From NCBI GenBank assembly GCA_030656095.1, contig JAUSOU010000047.1, positions 1 through 37,679 of the forward strand: a stretch of DNA of 37,679 nucleotides, read 5' to 3'. A program made the position numbers and the translations under genes. Source of the DNA: Thermovirgaceae bacterium. GTDB lineage: Bacteria; Synergistota; Synergistia; Synergistales; Thermovirgaceae. Below the pieces are notes generated by a model. It had not been told where the DNA came from, did no database searches, and worked only from the letters and a program-made list of their open reading frames with translations. Numbering within the stretch: the stretch's first letter is position 1; every line of letters starts with the position of its first letter. Positions 23,098 through 33,409 of this stretch are shown here, piece after piece.

Positions 23098-26000
23098 CTA
23101 TTTGCCCATGCGGACGATGACCCGGTGTTTTACAGGATCACGGCCAAGCCGGACCAATCCATCTTCCATGCGTTGCCCGTCCACCTCGACCCAGGCGACG
23201 CCATGCTCGCAATGTTCCGGGTTTTCGACCTGGATCTCGTACAACGCCTCTCCATGACGATAGCTCATCTGAAACCCATCCCACCATCCGGGGATGACCG
23301 GGGCGATCTGCATGGTCTCACCGCGCAACTTGAGGCCCAGCATCTCCTCCACCCAGGCACGGTACATCCACGCCGCCGAACCGGTATACCAGGACCAGCC
23401 GCCTTGCCCGATCCGTCCTGGCAAGCGATAGACATCGGCCGCCACCGCGTAGGGTTCTATCCCGTAACGCCAGACCGATTCCGGTTCGCGTGCGTGTTCG
23501 ACGGGATTGAGCATTCGCAGGATCTCAGCCGCTCGTGTTCCGTCACCGCGATGCGCAAAAGCCATGGCCAGCCAGATGGCGGCGTGGGTATATTGACCTC
23601 CATTTTCCCTCACTCCCGAAGGATAACCCTTGATATAGCCTGGGGATGGTTCAGATCTGTCAAATGGAGGTTCAAAGAGCAGAACCAGCCCTTCATCCTC
23701 GTGCACAAGATGGCTCCAGGCCGAATCCAGGGCTTTTCCGGCACGGACCGGATCGACATCGGCGCCACTGAGCCAGGCCCAGGATTGCGGCAGGGAATCG
23801 ATCCGCGCTTCGGTATTCGCCGCGGAACCAAGAGGTGTTCCGTCGTCAAAGGTAGCCCGCAGATACCACTCTCCATCCCAGGCGAATTGTTCGATATTCC
23901 CGATCAGCGTTTCCCGGTCCTGATTATATGACCGTGCCAGCTCGGGCTGGTCCATCAGGCCGGACATCTCCTCCATTTCCTGCATGACATTAACCATGAA
24001 CCACGCCAGCCATACGCTCTCCCCCCTGCCCTCCGCACCCACCATGTTCATTCCGTCGTTCCAGTCTCCGCTCCCCATCAAGGGTAGACCATGAATTCCA
24101 AAACTTCGGCTATGGGTCAACGCTCGGCGGCAGTGTTCGAAGAGCGTGGAACTTTCGAGAGAAACCACCGGCAGTTGGAATATCTCGCTCTGATCGTCAT
24201 TCAACACGGGCGCGTCCAGAAAGGGGACTATTTCAATCAGGATGCTGACATCGGCGGTAATCCTCAGGTATTGCGCGACTACGAATGGAAGCCACAGAAG
24301 ATCATCAGAGATCCGCGAGCGGATGCCTCCTCCACCCGGCGGATGCCACCAGTGCTGTACGTCGCCCTCCCTGAACTGGCGGCTTGCCGCAAGCAGGATG
24401 TGATCGCGCGCCAAAACGGGATCGGCATAGAGCAGGGCCATAACGTCCTGCAGCTGATCGCGGAAACCAAAGGCGCCGCCGGACTGATAAAAGCCGGAGC
24501 GCCCCCAGATCCGACAGCTCAGGTTTTGATAGAGCAGCCAGCGGTTTATCATGAGGTCCACGGCAGGCTCGGGAGTATGGACCTGGATAGTGCCGAGCAG
24601 ACTGTCCCACCATGTCCGGGTTTGCTTGAGCGCGGCCTCAAGCGCCAGATCATCCCGATAGGCAACAACTATCGCGTGGACCTGCGAGGGCGATGATGCC
24701 TGGCCTAGCATGAAGGTGATCTCCCTCCGTTCGCCGGGATCCAGATGGATATTGACCCGCAAAGCGGCGCACGGATCCAGGGCGGCTCCTGTTCGACGTG
24801 AAAGGTCGGTGTATTCCATACCCTCCGGATCTGCCAGCGAGCGGTTGCGGCCCAGAAAGCTCTTGCGGTCGGCTGTGTAAGACGCAGGGAGCACGCTCAT
24901 GGCCGCGAAGGCGACCCAGTCGGTGTAATCCGGATTGTAACGATTTCGGGCGATCAGCGCCTTGACCTCATCATCCCAGCTTGTCACGGTATGCATCAGG
25001 GAAGACTCGCGATTCTCGCCCAGCGTCCATTCAACGTAATATGTCAGCGACAACTTGCGCGGTCGATCTGTGTCGTTGCGTAAGACCAGCCGCTGCAGTT
25101 TGACCGGATCTCCCCCCTGATCATCCACGGGGACGAAGACAGTCAGTTCCTGCTCTATGCCGTGACTGTTATGCTCGAATACAGTGTAACCCGCCCCATG
25201 TCTGGCCCTGTAAGCTGTTCCCTCGCGGATGGGCGACGCGGTCGGTGTCCAGTAGATCCCTGTTTCCTCATCCCTTATATAGATCGCTTCGGCCGGCGGA
25301 TCCATCACCGGATCATTCGACCATTGAGTCAGGCGATTACGCTGGCTGTTGCCCTGCCAGGTAAAACCGGCTCCGGTTTCGCTGATCAGCGTTCCAAAGG
25401 TCTGGTTCGAGATGACGTTGATCCAGGGCGCGGGCGTGCTTATGCCAGGGCCGAGGTAGATCGCGTATTCGCGCCCGTCTGAAGTAAAACCGCCCAGACT
25501 GTTAAAGAAAAGAAGCTCCATGAAGGGTAGCGCCGCCGAGAGGTCCCGAGGGTTACGTTTCCTGACCACGGGCTTTGAAGAATCGGGCACTTTTTGCACC
25601 AGCGAGCCCAATTGTTTGGGCAGGGGACCGTAGGCAGCTACCATCACCACACTCGCCACGGCCTGCAACAGCGTAAGATCTTCCGCCGGGATCATGTCAG
25701 TGCTGCGCAAATAGACCCCCCCGGGGCAGTCTACTCCTGTATTGGCCGAATTCGACCGGATAAGGTGGTCAAGCTCTTCTCTCAGAGGCTGCAAATAGCC
25801 GACAGCTTCATCGTTCAGAATCACCAGATCGACCACGAGTCCGTGCAGGCGCCAATAGGTATGCGCCTGTAGCATTTTTCGTATCAAGCCCAGATCCTGC
25901 GACTCGCTGATGGAAACCAGAACCACGGGCAAGTCTCCCGATATGCCGTAAGCCCATAAGCCAGCCTGTCCCTTATGGTTTTCGGCAATGCGTTCAGCGT

Positions 26001-29000
26001 TTGAGCGAAGGAAGGGATCGGGATAGATCAGGTACCCCGCGAGTTGCTGGAAAAGGCGTGCGTCGTCGGGCTGGATGCGCAGCAGGCGCAGTTCAAGCAG
26101 CGCCGAGGCCCAAGCAAAATCCATCGCCCGGTCGATCGCATGAGAATCACCGTATTTGTTCAACAGGCCTATAACCTGTTCGCGCTCCCGACCGGCGGCC
26201 AGTATCAGTGAAACCTGAACTCTCTGGCCGGAAGCCAGCGTGAGGCCCCGGCGCAGACTGAGAATGGGATCAAGGACAAACCCCTGGCTGTTGCCAGGTT
26301 CCCGCAGGGCACCCATGGGATCGGCGAGCGTCCGGTTGCGGCCGATGAAACGGCGCCGGTCGGTTTCGAAGCGCAGCGCTCCATCCATGGATCCATTGGA
26401 AGCCTTCTCCAGCGTAAACCGGTGCGCGACAAAGACGGGGGGCTCGCTGCTGCTGCGGGGCCGGCGCCAGGCCAGAAGAGCATGCTGCCCTGGCAGCGCC
26501 GCGGTCTGGATAAACATCTTGTTGAACGCCGGATGCTGCAGATCCGCATTGTGCGGCGCAAGAGCCAGTTCGACGTAACTCGTCAGCTCCAGCCTGCGGG
26601 TACGGGAGGATCGGTTTGTAATCGTCATCCGCCGGATCTCCACATCGTCCTCCGGTGCGACGATGATCTCGGTGTCGCTCTCGATGTCATTGTCGAGGCG
26701 CCTGAACCTTGCACGGTCCAATGTGAAGCTGACGTCATACCGCTCTACCTTTCCGCCTGTCGGATGATAGCCGCTGCACCACAATAGTTTCGAATCGACA
26801 TCATGGATGTAGCAGAAGGTTCCAAACGAATCACGGGTCGGATCCGATCTCCACCGCGTGATGTCAATGCCGCCCCAGCGGCTGTAGCCGCCGCCTGCAC
26901 CCGTCACCATGAGTCCATATTGGCCGTTGCTCAGCAGTTGGGTCTTGGGTGTGATCGTGTGGGGTGTTTCGAACTGCCTCACCGCAGGCTCAACCTCTCC
27001 GATGGCCGCCACCGAAGTGATCCGCTCGCGCGTCGCAATGTGGTGCAGCGGAGGAAGGTTCGGAATGCGTTCCTGCAGCAATGGTTCAAAGGTGCGCACG
27101 CGCGGGTCAGATTGAAAATGGCGGCGCAGGCTGCCTTCGTGCAGGAAATTGGTCAGCGCCAGAAAGCTCATGCCTTGATGATGGGCCATGTAGGCCCTCA
27201 CGATCACACCAGGCTCGCCATCGCGGTTTGGCTGCCTGCTGTAGTCCAAAGCTTCGTAATAGCCGTAATCATTCAATAGTTTCAGCTCAGCCAGCCGTTT
27301 CAGGTTCTGCATGGCCTTTTGCGGCGCGATTCCGATGGCCAGAAGGGTGGCGTAAGGAGCGACTACGAGCTTTTCCGCGGAGGCGCGATTGAGCCCGAGT
27401 TCCGGCACCCCGAACGCAAAGTATTGATAGGTTTTTTTAATATCCAGATCCCCGAAGGCGCACTCCGAGATCCCCCACGGCGTCCCGTGCTTTTTCCCAT
27501 AGGCGATCTGGATCTCAACGGCTTCTCCGGCAGCTTTGCCCAACAACGAATTGCCGTACGAGTTCTGAAAAAGCAGAGGCATCAGGTATTCGAACATCGT
27601 GCCGGACCAGCTGAGCAGCACCCGACGCCGGCCGATGGAACCATACGGACGGTTCATGGCAAACCAGTGCGCGGAGGGAATGTCTCCCCGTGCGATGGCG
27701 GCAAAACTCCCAAGACGAGCTTCGCTCGCCAGGAGGTCATAATATGCGCGATCCAGACGTCCTTCCGAGGCATTGAATCCAACCGAAAAGAGGCGGCGTT
27801 CGGCGTTATAAAGGAAACGCATGTTGACAGAAGCGGAGAGTTCGCGGCAGGCATGAGAGATCTGCTCAACCACAGCCAGCGTTTCACCGGCAAGCCATTT
27901 GGACCGATCGAAAGACTCGGTCAAGCGGTCGATCCAGCCCGACATGCCGCGCCCGCCTCTGGGTTTGTCCTTAAGCGCATGCTCCCGGATCGCCCGGAGG
28001 GACGAGATGCAGGGTACGTTCCCGTCAGCCAGATCCTTCAGCGAAGGCGCCGCATCAAGAACCTGGCAAAAAGACTGCAGAGTGTCCGGGATTAGTTTGG
28101 ACAGATCTTTCTCCGTCTTCTCGGCCAGAATCTCGATCCATTCAAGGTACCTGTCTCCAATGCTCAGCCAGGCTGCCTGTTGACTCCGGACCTGCCCGGC
28201 CCAATAAGCCGCGCCCTCCTGGCCCGAAGAGATGCCGTCTGTCTCTTCGACCAGTTCACTGACACTCCGCTCTGTCCGCCGCAGCAGGATCAGTGCGTCA
28301 ATGGTTCGCTCCGGCGGGGATTCCCAGAGGCTCATCAATTCATCCAGTCCATGCTCGTTGAGACTGGAAATCTTCTCCCCGCGGGAGGTTTGCCGCAGAA
28401 TATCACCGCCGTCGCGAAGCCCCGTAAAGGTTTTCCCGTCAATAAGCGGCGCCCGTATCAGCGATTCAAGTCCCTGATCCAGCGCCCACAAGGCACCGAG
28501 CAGGTTGCCGCTATCCACAGTGGAGACATAGTTCGGCTTGAGCGGCTCCAGAGTCTGAATGTCGTACCAATTGAACAGATGGCCTTCATGACGCTCCAGC
28601 TTCCCGATAGTCTCCATCGTCTTCGTCAGCATTTGTACAACTCCATCTACCGTTAAATAGCCGAAATCACTGGCGCTCAGAACGCTGACAAGGTAGAGGC
28701 CGATATTGGTCGGGCTGGTCCGCATGGCCAGCTGATTCTTATGGGAGACCTGATAGTTGTCGGGCGGCAGCCATGAGGTTTCTTCATTCACAAAATCCCA
28801 AAAATAGCGCCATGTTCGCCGCGCTATATTGCGCAGGAAGAGCCTGTCCGATTCGGTAAGCATGTATTTGGGCTGAATGCCCTGCGGTCGGCGGACAAGA
28901 AGCCAGCCGACCGCCACAGACAGGAACCAGAGCATAAGCCATGGACCGGCTAGCCAGAAGCTTGCCGGTTGAAATCGCAGGATAGCCCATCCGGCAATTA

Positions 29001-32000
29001 TGCTGAACAGGCTCGCAAGAGTCATCGAAAGCAGGAACACGGGAACTTTGGCCTGAGCCCTGCCATGTACAACCCGGCCGGAAGTCCACTCAAGCAGAAG
29101 CCTGCCTGAGATGTATCTTCGATAGAAGACGCGAGCGACGGCATCCAGAGTCAGCCATGCCTGATACGGCAGCAACGCGGCTTCGGCCAGAACCCGCAGC
29201 AGATCATGCCCTATCCTGGCAACGGAGACTCCCTTGATACCCTGGCCAGTGGTTGCCCAGGTGAACGGCTGCACCAGGGAGTGAAAGAAGAGCTGCGTAG
29301 CGACCACAACAGCGGCGATCCACCCGGCCCGCGGGGAAACAAACCATGAAGCAAGCAGCAAACCCAGGCTGCTTGCGGGCAGCAGGCTGCGGCGCAGATT
29401 ATCGAATACCTTCCAGCGATCAAACCAGGAGAGTGGATTGGGAACACTGCCGCCGCCCGGCTTGGGAACGTGCGGCAAGATCCAGCCGGCTATTTGCCAG
29501 TCTCCCCGGATCCAGCGGTGCTGCCTCTTTACGTAGCTCAGATAATCCTGAGGAAACTCATCATACAGCTCGATGTCGCTGGCCAGCCCCACTCTGACGT
29601 AAGCGCCTTCGATCAGATCATGGCTGAGAATCCTGGATTCCGGGAGGCAGCCTGAAAGCACCCGGCTGAAGGCGCGTACGTCATAAATACCCTTGCCTTG
29701 ATAGGATGCTTCGCCGGTCAGGTCCTGATAGGCGTCGGAAACAGCATTGCTATAGGGGTCGATGCCAACCGGGTCCGAAAAGAGCCGGCTGAACGGTGAA
29801 CCGCTGGCACTTGGCAGGGAAGGGGTGACAAGCGGTTGGATGATGGTGTAGGAACCGGCCATGACCTTCCCTGCGCTGTCGAAGCGCGGCTGGTTAAGCG
29901 GGTGCTCCAGCGTCTCGATCATTCTGCGGGCAGTATCATGCGGCAATTGAGTGTCGCTGTCCAGGGTAATTACAAACCTTACATTGGTAAGCCGTTCCGG
30001 ATTTCCTGCGTAAACCAGGCGCTCGGCGTCGTGGGGGCGCGTACCAACTATCAGGTCATTGAGCTCTTCCAGCTTTCCCCGTTTGCGCTCCCAACCTATA
30101 AATGCCTGCTCGGATTCACTCCATTTCCGCTCCCGGTGCAGCAGGAAAAACCGCTCTCCGCCGTGGCGCCGATTGAGGGCTTCGATGCACGCCTTCGCAG
30201 TTTGCAGCAAGGCCGCGTCCGCTTCGCAATGCTGCTGCGGGGCGTCGGCGTAATCCGAGTAAAGGGCAAAGAAGAGGTTGGCCTCTTTATTGGCAAGATA
30301 GCGGATCTCGATCTTTTCCACCTCGACCTTGATCTCATCCTCGCCCACCAACATCATCGGCACGACAACCAGCGTCCGGCAGCCATCGGGAATACCCGAG
30401 ACCCTGAAATCCATCTTCGGTAGAGGGCACGGCGGTAACAGCCGCATCACAAGGTAGTTCATGATCTCGAGCGCCAGCTGACTCACAGGCACAAGCAAAA
30501 AAAGGGCGATCAAAAACAGGATCCAGGTCACCTTTTCGGGGAGTAAGGACAAAAAAAACAGAGAGATGAATGCGGTGGAGAAGAAACCGATCCCCAGAAG
30601 GTAAACTGCCGCATGATGACTATAAATCCAGTGCAAGACGCGGAAACGTAACGTCTCGCGGCATCCGATCAGTCGGGCCAGTTCTCCTCTTTTTTCGCCG
30701 ACGAGATAGGTCCCTACATGGATAGATCGTTCATCACTCACCGGATGCAGCACGTATCGGGCAGCCATCTCTACGGCACGCTGGGCAACCTGATCTTCCG
30801 GGAGACCTGATCCTCTATGCAGATCCTCAACCGCTCTACGATAACGGTCTCGCGTTGTGAAATCCATCTCGGTGTAGATGCCGGCCGGATCCTGGCGCAG
30901 CGTCCGTTCCACCCGACTAAGCCCCTCGAAGCATTCCTTCCAGTCTATCAGGGCGAGCCGGCGCAGGCTGCCAAAGGCATTGCCGATGGATATTTGATCC
31001 TTTGTCTGGCGGTTTTTCTCCCGTGCGATGAGATCGTTTATGGAGTTCTGGGACGTGCGTTCAAGCCAGCTTTGCACCGGTATCAGCACCGAACCTTTGT
31101 CGTATAGAAAATCAAAAAGCTGCACGGCGAAATTTGGGCTTGGATCGGGCTGGGTCTGGATCAGCTCCACTATCAACGAAAAGAGCTGGTTGGGACCCCT
31201 CTGGTTGGCCGTAATTAGGCGATTCGCCCAGAAATTGGCCATCTCGCGCTCGCGCAACTCTGTCAGCGCACGACCGGTAAGTTGCCGGATACCTTCTATA
31301 ACTGCTGCCCGAAGCATCTGCGGAACAGCCCAGAGCTCGGCGATCGATAAAGTCTCAGCGGATTGGTACGAGTCAACGAACGCCATGATGTTTTCCCGGT
31401 CCACGCAAAGATCCGAGTGAATGACCAGTTCACGCGCCAGGCTGAAAATTCGCGGCAAACCTCTGTCCGGTTCGTTCGCGAGCGCGGGCAATTGACGATA
31501 AAACCGCGGGGGCAGGTTCAGCAAAACATCTCGGGCATTGCTTTCAAGAATATATTCATTGTCCAGGAGCCACTCGGCGACAGGTGAAAGGCTTTGTTCC
31601 AGACGACTGGCTTCTGAGAGGTCCAGGCAGACCTGCTGGATCCACCTGCGGCTCCGCTCGAGCCGCTTGAGCAACCTGGTTCCCCGGAGAGGCTTTCTGT
31701 CCACCTGATGCTCAGCCGCCAAATACCGTGCATGCTCCTGCATCCGCGCCGGATCGAGCGGAGCCGCGGTATCCCAATCTTCCTGGAATGGACTTTTGCT
31801 CTTGGGATGCAGAACAAAAACCGCGGGCGGGATCTCGCCATTTTTCGACAGTGCAGCCATTGGGACCTGCAATGTCCTGATCGGCCCCTGGAGTATCAGG
31901 ACGAACTCTCCTGACACGAGCCAACGCGAATGATCCTTGATCAATTCCCTATCGACGCCGAACCTGGACCGACGAAACCATGCCGCGCAGAGCAATACCC

Positions 32001-32292
32001 CGAGGAATCCGCCCGTCAGGCCCGGGATCAAGGGAAATGCGGACCAACCGGGAGTTGATCCCGCCGATCGAAGAACCAGCGATATTGACTCTGCGAGACT
32101 TCCGAACAGGATGAACGCCACGAACACATGCCAAATCCGGCGCAAATTGAATGAATCCCATTGCCGCACCTCGCCATTCGCGCTTTTGCCAACCAATATG
32201 GAGCGATAGTATCCCGTCATCTGCAGTTTTCTGTAGGCTTCGCGAGCCTCATCCTGTTTTTGAAAGTAAGCAATGAGGATTCCTGTTTTCAT
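23098..32292 (-). CDS. Cyclic beta-1,2-glucan synthase (NdvB/ChvB type)
   Basis: A 3064-residue multi-domain membrane enzyme, slightly longer than the roughly 2830-2870 of the rhizobial and Brucella proteins. Order: an N-terminal extension with two helices (about 1-165); helices at about 580-640; a GT84 transferase domain with DSD at 778-780 and RQHRWIRGDW near 920-930; further helices at about 980-1150; a glycoamylase-like domain (about 1180-1600) in the position proposed to control length; and two GH94 phosphorylase-like N-terminal domains (about 1780 and 2280) with a catalytic region holding DWND (2743-2746). In characterised relatives the protein initiates, elongates, trims and cyclises beta-1,2-glucan from UDP-glucose into the periplasm. 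Cyclic glucans act in osmotic adaptation and host interaction. GGGGGA lies upstream of the ATG. No transporter (NdvA/Cgt) gene is adjacent. Confidence 0.9.
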   Translation of the reverse strand: MKTGILIAYFQKQDEAREAYRKLQMTGYYRSILVGKSANGEVRQWDSFNLRRIWHVFVAFILFGSLAESISLVLRSAGSTPGWSAFPLIPGLTGGFLGVLLCAAWFRRSRFGVDRELIKDHSRWLVSGEFVLILQGPIRTLQVPMAALSKNGEIPPAVFVLHPKSKSPFQEDWDTAAPLDPARMQEHARYLAAEHQVDRKPLRGTRLLKRLERSRRWIQQVCLDLSEASRLEQSLSPVAEWLLDNEYILESNARDVLLNLPPRFYRQLPALANEPDRGLPRIFSLARELVIHSDLCVDRENIMAFVDSYQSAETLSIAELWAVPQMLRAAVIEGIRQLTGRALTELREREMANFWANRLITANQRGPNQLFSLIVELIQTQPDPSPNFAVQLFDFLYDKGSVLIPVQSWLERTSQNSINDLIAREKNRQTKDQISIGNAFGSLRRLALIDWKECFEGLSRVERTLRQDPAGIYTEMDFTTRDRYRRAVEDLHRGSGLPEDQVAQRAVEMAARYVLHPVSDERSIHVGTYLVGEKRGELARLIGCRETLRFRVLHWIYSHHAAVYLLGIGFFSTAFISLFFLSLLPEKVTWILFLIALFLLVPVSQLALEIMNYLVMRLLPPCPLPKMDFRVSGIPDGCRTLVVVPMMLVGEDEIKVEVEKIEIRYLANKEANLFFALYSDYADAPQQHCEADAALLQTAKACIEALNRRHGGERFFLLHRERKWSESEQAFIGWERKRGKLEELNDLIVGTRPHDAERLVYAGNPERLTNVRFVITLDSDTQLPHDTARRMIETLEHPLNQPRFDSAGKVMAGSYTIIQPLVTPSLPSASGSPFSRLFSDPVGIDPYSNAVSDAYQDLTGEASYQGKGIYDVRAFSRVLSGCLPESRILSHDLIEGAYVRVGLASDIELYDEFPQDYLSYVKRQHRWIRGDWQIAGWILPHVPKPGGGSVPNPLSWFDRWKVFDNLRRSLLPASSLGLLLASWFVSPRAGWIAAVVVATQLFFHSLVQPFTWATTGQGIKGVSVARIGHDLLRVLAEAALLPYQAWLTLDAVARVFYRRYISGRLLLEWTSGRVVHGRAQAKVPVFLLSMTLASLFSIIAGWAILRFQPASFWLAGPWLMLWFLSVAVGWLLVRRPQGIQPKYMLTESDRLFLRNIARRTWRYFWDFVNEETSWLPPDNYQVSHKNQLAMRTSPTNIGLYLVSVLSASDFGYLTVDGVVQMLTKTMETIGKLERHEGHLFNWYDIQTLEPLKPNYVSTVDSGNLLGALWALDQGLESLIRAPLIDGKTFTGLRDGGDILRQTSRGEKISSLNEHGLDELMSLWESPPERTIDALILLRRTERSVSELVEETDGISSGQEGAAYWAGQVRSQQAAWLSIGDRYLEWIEILAEKTEKDLSKLIPDTLQSFCQVLDAAPSLKDLADGNVPCISSLRAIREHALKDKPRGGRGMSGWIDRLTESFDRSKWLAGETLAVVEQISHACRELSASVNMRFLYNAERRLFSVGFNASEGRLDRAYYDLLASEARLGSFAAIARGDIPSAHWFAMNRPYGSIGRRRVLLSWSGTMFEYLMPLLFQNSYGNSLLGKAAGEAVEIQIAYGKKHGTPWGISECAFGDLDIKKTYQYFAFGVPELGLNRASAEKLVVAPYATLLAIGIAPQKAMQNLKRLAELKLLNDYGYYEALDYSRQPNRDGEPGVIVRAYMAHHQGMSFLALTNFLHEGSLRRHFQSDPRVRTFEPLLQERIPNLPPLHHIATRERITSVAAIGEVEPAVRQFETPHTITPKTQLLSNGQYGLMVTGAGGGYSRWGGIDITRWRSDPTRDSFGTFCYIHDVDSKLLWCSGYHPTGGKVERYDVSFTLDRARFRRLDNDIESDTEIIVAPEDDVEIRRMTITNRSSRTRRLELTSYVELALAPHNADLQHPAFNKMFIQTAALPGQHALLAWRRPRSSSEPPVFVAHRFTLEKASNGSMDGALRFETDRRRFIGRNRTLADPMGALREPGNSQGFVLDPILSLRRGLTLASGQRVQVSLILAAGREREQVIGLLNKYGDSHAIDRAMDFAWASALLELRLLRIQPDDARLFQQLAGYLIYPDPFLRSNAERIAENHKGQAGLWAYGISGDLPVVLVSISESQDLGLIRKMLQAHTYWRLHGLVVDLVILNDEAVGYLQPLREELDHLIRSNSANTGVDCPGGVYLRSTDMIPAEDLTLLQAVASVVMVAAYGPLPKQLGSLVQKVPDSSKPVVRKRNPRDLSAALPFMELLFFNSLGGFTSDGREYAIYLGPGISTPAPWINVISNQTFGTLISETGAGFTWQGNSQRNRLTQWSNDPVMDPPAEAIYIRDEETGIYWTPTASPIREGTAYRARHGAGYTVFEHNSHGIEQELTVFVPVDDQGGDPVKLQRLVLRNDTDRPRKLSLTYYVEWTLGENRESSLMHTVTSWDDEVKALIARNRYNPDYTDWVAFAAMSVLPASYTADRKSFLGRNRSLADPEGMEYTDLSRRTGAALDPCAALRVNIHLDPGERREITFMLGQASSPSQVHAIVVAYRDDLALEAALKQTRTWWDSLLGTIQVHTPEPAVDLMINRWLLYQNLSCRIWGRSGFYQSGGAFGFRDQLQDVMALLYADPVLARDHILLAASRQFREGDVQHWWHPPGGGGIRSRISDDLLWLPFVVAQYLRITADVSILIEIVPFLDAPVLNDDQSEIFQLPVVSLESSTLFEHCRRALTHSRSFGIHGLPLMGSGDWNDGMNMVGAEGRGESVWLAWFMVNVMQEMEEMSGLMDQPELARSYNQDRETLIGNIEQFAWDGEWYLRATFDDGTPLGSAANTEARIDSLPQSWAWLSGADVDPVRAGKALDSAWSHLVHEDEGLVLLFEPPFDRSEPSPGYIKGYPSGVRENGGQYTHAAIWLAMAFAHRGDGTRAAEILRMLNPVEHAREPESVWRYGIEPYAVAADVYRLPGRIGQGGWSWYTGSAAWMYRAWVEEMLGLKLRGETMQIAPVIPGWWDGFQMSYRHGEALYEIQVENPEHCEHGVAWVEVDGQRMEDGLVRLGRDPVKHRVIVRMGK

Positions 32293-32643
32293 CTATTTTC
32301 CCCCATGATGAGCCAATGCTTTTATTTAAAGTTTTATTTTAACATAACGTCTGTCAGGGTTTGTACAGCTCTTCACTTCTTCCGGAACGCGCAAAAGACC
32401 TGCAATTGCTCTCCTGGGTCCAGGATCTGATCCCGGGGGAGCCTGGCAAATCATCAACCGTTTCAAACTCCTTAAACCGTCTTTGCATCGCCAAATATTC
32501 AGTTCCAGACCGATCGAAAGCCATAGCTCTCAACCCTTTAGGCACCGGCTCCTCAGTCACCGTACCGGTTCCCGCCACATTTTTTGCTCCTCCGTTTTTG
32601 CCGGCATGGGGGGGGGAATCCGCCGAAACGTGAGGTTTCGCAC
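32293..32643. other. Intergenic region, no assignable gene
   Basis: This stretch holds the presumed leader of the glucan synthase gene and short open frames on both strands. A 74-codon minus-strand frame at 32354-32578 is the longest I considered. It has no ribosome site and no recognisable motif. A run of nine G residues lies near 32609-32617. Confidence 0.5.
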
Positions 32644-32671
32644 TTGACTTGTTTGCCTTATTTGCTATATT
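32644..32671 (+). promoter_or_regulatory. Possible promoter upstream of the HD-GYP fragment
   Basis: TTGACT (32644-32649), 16 bases, then TATATT (32666-32671). Downstream, AGACGGT near 32708 and ACCGTCT near 32740 can form a stem. The promoter may have served the intact ancestor of the fragment. Confidence 0.5.
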
Positions 32672-32765
32672 TTGCTAAATAATTGCATACTTATTAGTCG
32701 AGAGAGTAGACGGTGGAGTACATTCAAATGGAAAAATCGACCGTCTGTATGCTGTTCCGTGAAAG

Positions 32766-33203
32766 TTGCATCCCTTCCCCAAAGGCCGGGCGCGTTTGCA
32801 TGATATCGGAAAGATGGGCGTACCAGACCACATTCTTTTCAAGCCGGGTAAATTGACCGACGAAGAGTGGTGTATCATGCGCGAACATCCCACTTATGCC
32901 TTTGAGTTGATCTCACCGATAGCATATTTGCGCCCCGCTCTGGACATTCCATACTGCCACCATGAAAAATGGGACGGAAGCGGTTACCCGCGCGGGCTGA
33001 AAGGCGAGCAGATCCCTCTTGCTGCGCGTCTCTTCGCAATAGTAGATGTTTGGGACGCCCTTCTCTCTGATCGTCCGTATCGTCAAGGCTGGCCAGAGGA
33101 GAAAGTCCTTGAACACATCCGGGCTCTGGCCGGAACGCATTTTAAACCAGAGGATGTGGACATGTTCCTGCGGATGGTAAGCGAGGAAACTGAAGAACAA
33201 TAA
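32766..33203 (+). pseudogene. 5'-truncated HD-GYP domain gene
   Basis: The frame encodes most of an HD-GYP domain: LHDIGKMGVPDHIL, IMREHPTYAFELI, the double His in CHHEKWDGSGYP, and AIVDVWDALLSDRPYR. It begins at a TTG just after an in-frame stop (32760-32762). It therefore lacks the first helix with its usual HxxRV histidine and any sensor domain. There is no ATG before the HD motif and no ribosome site. The remaining metal ligands are intact, so the decay looks like a 5' deletion or replacement. A short product starting at the internal ATG of MGVPD is possible but unlikely to be active. It is followed directly by the terminator in repeat copy A. Confidence 0.7.
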
Positions 33204-33205
33204 AA

Positions 33206-33268
33206 CGCAGGTTCGAGCCTGCCCAAATAAAAAGACGGCCTTCTCAGGCCGTCTGATGTTTTTTTGGC
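33206..33268. repeat. Direct repeat copy A (T-arm-like hairpin plus bidirectional terminator)
   Basis: These 63 bases are identical to 35279-35341. They contain GCAGG-TTCGAG-CCTGC, like a tRNA T-arm but with a 6-base loop, then AGACGGCC (33233-33240) and GGCCGTCT (33247-33254), flanked by A- and T-runs that let it terminate in either direction. The similarity to copy B extends to GGCGTCG at 33272. Confidence 0.9.
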
Positions 33269-33409
33269 GTCGCTGTTCAAATGATCACGTGAGCCGGATG
33301 CGGGGCTGGCCAATTTGACTTGATCTTCTCAACAGCAGGCAACATCCCGTTAAGGGGAAAAGGTAGTTTCCATTACACCATCGGCATTGCACGCAAGAAC
33401 AAAGTGTTG

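Noticed and set aside
32354-32578. 74-codon minus-strand frame between the glucan synthase gene and the HD-GYP fragment
   Set aside because: No ribosome site, no recognised motif, and an overlapping plus-strand frame is equally long.
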